A stretch of 64,000 nt of DNA from Petaurus breviceps papuanus (Eukaryota; Chordata; Mammalia; Diprotodontia; Petauridae): NCBI GenBank assembly GCA_028583685.1, contig JAMXIF010001253.1:28654158-28718157 (forward strand), written 5' to 3'. Position numbers and translations under genes: made by a program. A model generated the notes under the pieces. The model was not told the origin of the DNA. It made no database searches and was given only the letters and a program-made list of their open reading frames with translations. Positions 59,901 to 64,000 of the stretch are shown one piece after another (within the stretch, counting starts at the first letter, position 1; the number at the start of each line of letters is the position of its first letter).

Positions 59901-59984
59901 TCTTCTATTAGACAGTAACAGTGTCCTAAAGGTTTTTCCAAAGAACTATCTAATCTGTAAGTTCAAAAAACAAAACAAAACAAA

Positions 59985-60365
59985 ACAGAGCAGTAAGGTG
60001 GCACAGTGCCTGGAGTCAAGAGGCCTGGAGCCAGGTAAAGACTGGCTGAGATATGGTGATGAGAACTCAGACTGGAAAAATAGGTGGGAGCCATCAATCA
60101 ATCCACTAGTACTTATTAAACACTTAGTATTTGCTAGAGACACAAATACTTGGATTTGGAGTCCAGAAGACCTGAGTTCAAACTCTTCTTTAGATGTTCA
60201 CTAGCTGTGTGACCCTGGGCAAGTTGCTAAACCTCTTTGTTTCATTTTCCTCATCTGTAAAACAGGGCTAGGAATAGTACCTAACCCACAGAGTTGTTAC
60301 GAACATCAAATGAGATCACATATTTAAAGGGTCTGGCAAAACCTTTAAGCCTTATATAAATGCCA
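59985..60365 (+). repeat. tRNA-headed SINE, broken by an L2 tail
   Basis: A head at 59985-60045 ('GCAGTAAGGTGGCACAGTGC'), a reversed L2 start at 60090-60145 ('TACTTATTAAACACTTAGTA'), then a SINE body with 'CTAGCTGTGTGACCCTGGGC', 'CTCATCTGTAAAACAGGGCT' and 'TTATATAAATGCC'. Preceded by an (AAAAC)n run. Confidence 0.7.
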
Positions 60366-60369
60366 TATT

Positions 60370-61885
60370 AAAATATTGCTATAGAACGCTATAGAATATA
60401 TAAATATAGATATATCATTATAGAAAATAAATGAAATAATCTTTATTCTCAGGGAGCTTGCATTCTGACAGAGAAGACAATAAAGATCTTTGATGTCAGG
60501 TAAAGAAATTTGCATCTGAAAATAGGTAGCAGTTTACTAGCTGTTCCAAGACCATCTATTTCCTTTAGGATTTTTTTTCCTGTAGAATATCTTATTTGTT
60601 TTGCATGTTGTTTTCATCCTCCCTAAACAGAGTGAAGGCAGAAACTAAAGATATGGGTGAGTTCACCCAGGTTTGCCCAATATTCAGACCTGGGGCACGA
60701 GGGAACCCACCTGCAGATATATTCATAATTGAAGCAACTTAAAATTGCAGAAAGCTGGACATTTACTTCTTTCTTCTTTAGAGTACAAATCATAGAGACT
60801 ATGGTTGGTAGAGCTTCATAGAAGACAAGCAAGAGAAAGCAGAGTATAATAGGGTCTTTATTCCAATTCAACATACATTATGTATGAAGCTGCACTTTTT
60901 TTGACCTCCAATCCTGGATCAGTCCCAATCTGTAAACAGACTGGGCCAGATTGCAGGGGCCAAACTGAAAAGCCCGAAGAAAGCTGTAAGCTCTTCTCCT
61001 TTAAAAGGGACATCAGGTTTGTCCAAAACACCCATTCGGGACATTTTTTCAAGGTGTCTCCAAATGCCCCAGTCAGATACTTGGATGTGAGCCATGACCC
61101 ACACTAACCATGCTATCTGCTGATTCTAGATAGCATGGGGCAAGTCAGTGAGTCTGGCAATCAGTTAATGGCTCACATTGGGCACCCACTGTGTGCAGGA
61201 TGTAGGGAAACTCTATGGAGAGCCACTTAGAATTGAGGCTCATGGACAAAGAAGAAAATGGCTGAAGGCCTTCTTTGTGCTTGTAACCTATGATGCTTCT
61301 CTACCTACAAGTCCCAGCAGACCTTAAACTTTGAATAAATATGTGCTGATCTGGGAGGAAGGGAATACCAAGAAAATAGGATAAAAGAGAAAATGCTTTT
61401 GGCCGGATCAAAAACATGCTCAGAACCCACTGGTGTCTAAATGGGACATGAGTTGCTGAGTTTTTCCTTTCAGCTTAGTGATGGGCATCTTTACAGATGG
61501 AAAGGCTCCCAGACAAAAGGGCTTGCATGTTTTCTCTGAGAGCCAAAAGCTCCTATTTAGTGAGCTATGTATGATTTAAATTAAGCATGCAAGTACAAAT
61601 AAATTACTCAACCACCCACTTCTTCTCTTATTTGACTGCCTGAGTTGGAACAGGCAGGGATCTGGCAAGGGAGAACCTAGGGAAGGGTGGAGCCCTCACT
61701 AGACCATCGTGGTTGTGGGGACCCCAGAGAAAGAGAAGTTTGCTGCACTCCCCTGGGCCAGGTTTGCAAACCTGAAAACAAATAAATCAAAGATAGGAAT
61801 TACATCCCCTGGAAACACAATTCAGCAAAGTAAATTTTTATCTTTTTTCCCCCTTTAATGCCAAAACTCCTTTGTTGTTTTTGTT
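60370..61885. other. Long single-copy-looking stretch
   Basis: About 1.5 kb with only a short L2-like phrase at 60440-60485. It holds the exact 11-bp inverted repeat at 61108-61138. The interval about 61390-61620 is clean, with GATTTAAATTAAGCATGC, and is a candidate conserved non-coding element. No exon recognised. Confidence 0.4.
61108..61138. repeat. Perfect 11-bp inverted repeat
   Basis: CCATGCTATCT at 61108-61118 pairs exactly with AGATAGCATGG at 61128-61138 around a 9-base loop. Confidence 0.9.
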
Positions 61886-62139
61886 GGGGGCAGCTAGGTG
61901 GCGCAGTGGATAGAGTGCCAGGCCTGAAGTCAGGAAGACTCCTCTTTGTGTATTTAAATCTGGCCTCAATCTTTGTTAATTGTATGAGCCTGGGCCAGTC
62001 ATTTAATCCTGTTTGCCTCAGTTTCCTCATGTGTAAAATGAGAAGGAAATGGCAAACCATTCCAGTGTCTTCACCAAGAAAACCCCAAATGGGGTCATGA
62101 AGAGTCAGACAGAACTGAAAATGACAGAACAACAATAAA
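61886..62139 (+). mobile_element. Mar1-like SINE
   Basis: Head 'GGGGGCAGCTAGGTGGCGCA', 'GGCCTGAAGTCAGGAAGACT', 'GGCAAACCATTCCAGTGTCT' and the end 'GACAGAACAACAATAAAC'. Full length. Confidence 0.93.
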
Positions 62140-62434
62140 CAGGACCAGGAATTTTTATCTTTTTGCTTTATGCCCAAACCATTCTTACCTGGTCCTAACA
62201 CCCTTATCAACTCTTCTTCTGAGAGGGGATTTTCATGCTGGTACATATGTTATATCTTGTTCTAGCAAAAAAGAATACATGGGTAGAGGCAGGTGATATG
62301 GATAGATATAATGTCTACATGATGAGGAATGTGATATTTAATAGCTAATACCAACCCATCTACTTACCAAACATCTATCATTTGTCTACCAAGAATATCA
62401 GCTTGCATTCAGTTTGAACAAATGAGGGCTTCTA

Positions 62435-62805
62435 CATTCCAGCCACACTGTCCTACTTTCTCTTCCTTGAATTCAACATTCCATCTCCCACTTTTTTGCT
62501 TTTGCACAGGCTGTCCCTCATCCCTTAAATGCATTCCCTCTCAGCTTCTTAGGATCCTTGACTTCCTTCAAGTCTCAGCCTATGCACCCTTTCCTACCAG
62601 AAGCTTTCCCTGATCCACTTAGTTCTTTGGGTTTCCTCCCTCAATTATCTTGTATGGAGGGACTCAGCTGTTTATTTATTCCTGCTAGTCAAATACAAGT
62701 TCCTTAATGACAGAGACTTTTTTTTGCTTGTTTTATCTTTGTATCTCAATACCAGTATAGTGTCTGGCATATAATAGGTGTTTAATAAATGCTTGCTGTA
62801 TTGGA
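62435..62805 (+). mobile_element. L2 LINE 3' end
   Basis: 'TTGCACAGGCTGTCCCTCAT', 'GACTTCCTTCAAGTCTCAGC', 'ACCAGAAGCTTTCCCTGATC' and the tail 'GTGTCTGGCATATAATAGGT' with 'TTAATAAATGCTTGC' follow the L2 3' end without a break. Confidence 0.88.
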
Positions 62806-63000
62806 CTGGACTCTTCAGTCATCAAGTCTGGTTGAAGACCAATGGAATAGGTCAATAGAAACTTATATTTTTCAGTTCTAGCCTGATAAAAAATTGGGGA
62901 AAATGTCGTTCTCATAATAACCAGCTTATGTGAAGGGGAATTGGTGGTAAATCACTTCTCTAACAGGCCTGCTTTGTTTTCTAGGTTCCAAGGGGGTATG

Positions 63001-63243
63001 GCAGGGCAATTAGGAAGTACAGTGGATAGAGTGCCAGGCCTACAGTCAGGAAGACTCACCTTCCTGAATTAAAATCTGGACTCAGGCACTTACTAGCTGT
63101 GTGACCTAAGGCAAGTCACTTAACCCTGTTTGCCTTAGTTTCCTCATCTATAAAATGAGCTGGAGAAGGAAATGGCAAACTATTCTAGTATCTTTGTCAA
63201 GAAAACTCCAAATGGGGTCACAGAGAGTTGGACATGATTGAAG
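63001..63243 (+). mobile_element. Mar1-like SINE
   Basis: 'GCAGGGCAATTAGGAAGTAC', 'AGTGCCAGGCCTACAGTCAG', 'TGAGCTGGAGAAGGAAATGG' and 'CCAAATGGGGTCACAGAGAG'. Full length apart from the CAA end. Confidence 0.93.
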
Positions 63244-63244
63244 A

Positions 63245-63608
63245 GGGGGTATTACTATAAACTAGTTTTGGAAAACAATGTCAGAACAACCTCAAACACA
63301 GCTGGATTCCCACTCCCAGCATTTCTGAATCTGAGGGGATTTGGTAAGACCACCCAACCGATTTAGGAATAGATCTTAGAAAACTAACCTCCCTGAGGTG
63401 TCCTTAATCATCTTTCTATCAGTCCTTCTGAGCACAGGGAGGGAGAACTAAGTAGGAGGTAAAGCCACATTGAAATTTTAGGCCTTGTTGAATTGCAGTG
63501 GTTTCCACTTTGTCTTAAAAGAATTCAGCACATTTTTGACACTACCAAGCAGTGTGGAGGGAAGTATATTTCATGACCTAATTTCTAGGACCAGTCAAAA
63601 ATTTTTAC
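63245..63608. other. Unassigned stretch
   Basis: No repeat or exon recognised in about 360 bases. Confidence 0.3.
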
Positions 63609-63609
63609 C

Positions 63610-63895
63610 CCCAGTTACTTCAGAGTTTAACTTCCTTTGAACATTGCCTTTATTTACATTATTTCGAGTTTTTGCATATATTGTTTCTCTGGTTCTGCTC
63701 ACTTCATTTGATAGTACATCCAAATCTTCCCATGCTTCCCTGAACTCCTTATATTCTTCAGTTCTTAAAGTGCAATAATAAATATTCCATTGTAGTCAAA
63801 CATCACAATTTATCTAGCCATTTTCTAATTGATGGGTACCTTCTTTGCTCCAAAGACTTTGACTCTACAAAAAATGGTTCTACAAATATTCCTGA
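63610..63895 (-). mobile_element. L1 LINE 3' region (reverse)
   Basis: 'TCTCTGGTTCTGCTCACTTC', 'AAGTGCAATAATAAATATTC', 'TATCTAGCCATTTTCTAATT' and 'GATGGGTACCTTCTTTGCTC' are the reverse of the marsupial L1 ORF2 end and 3' UTR. Confidence 0.8.
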
Positions 63896-63896
63896 C

Positions 63897-63950
63897 AGAC
63901 ATTTATTAAGTGCCTACTATGTGCAAAGCACAGCTTTGTTGGTATTTGTA
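63897..63950 (-). repeat. L2 3' tail (reverse) near the window edge
   Basis: 'GACATTTATTAAGTGCCTAC' and 'TATGTGCAAAGCACAGC' fit the reversed tail. The last 50 bases of the window are unassigned. Confidence 0.65.
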
Positions 63951-64000
63951 CTGAAAGGATGGTTTTGACGTTCATCTTCTTTGCCACGGTTGCAGCGAGT

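Overview
The window is vertebrate nuclear DNA, almost certainly from a marsupial, and looks like intergenic or deep intronic sequence. It is AT-rich and packed with retroposons whose consensus features I recognise from marsupial genomes: tRNA-headed SINEs of the Mar1 and WSINE1 type, many MIR and MIR3 copies, L2 and L3/CR1 LINE fragments, 5'-truncated pieces of a marsupial L1, and short hAT DNA transposons. The abundance of the WSINE1-like SINE (tail CCCCAATTGCC followed by CTCCAAAAA) hints at an Australian marsupial lineage, but that is inference. A 10-base run of N at 8531-8540 marks one assembly gap. I find no convincing protein-coding exon, rRNA, tRNA gene or CRISPR array. The open frames of 60-209 codons are either inside repeats or isolated and unlike any family I know.

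Layout. 1-600: MIR copies with a WSINE1-like insertion. 600-1750: single-copy-looking DNA. 1750-4000: MIR, L3, L2 and MIR3. 5014-6920: the most intricate nest, an L3 split by a hAT element, itself carrying a Mar1-like SINE and a candidate 1.2-kb solo LTR. 7325-8530: two L2 fragments ending at the gap. 8541-17300: single-copy stretches with L1, hAT, L2 and MIR pieces. 17592-20336: a roughly 400-bp sequence present twice, 2.3 kb apart. 20520-25000: L1 3' end, SINEs and an RTE-SINE-like block, ending in a long near-perfect hairpin. 26100-27430: a quiet stretch, then a palindromic hAT element and MIR3. 27500-33350: SINEs and two long L2 copies, one containing both an L1 and a SINE. 33350-38200: an L1 inside an L2, L1 3' ends and a SINE in a TA microsatellite. 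38200-39470: quiet, single-copy-looking. 39470-48650: L3 pairs, MIR, L2 and a 0.9-kb L3 with a clean young SINE. 48650-55450: L1 ORF2 remnant, inverted L2 pair and three copies of one SINE-like block. 55450-64000: mostly single-copy with a few MIR, hAT, SINE and L2 copies, ending in L1.

Functionally nothing here works as an operon or pathway. The value lies in the insertion order, readable from target-site duplications, in possible hairpin RNAs, and in the repeat-free islands, which are candidates for conserved non-coding elements. Repeat family names and edges come from memory of consensus sequences, not from a database search; edges may be off by 5-30 bases unless a target-site duplication is given.
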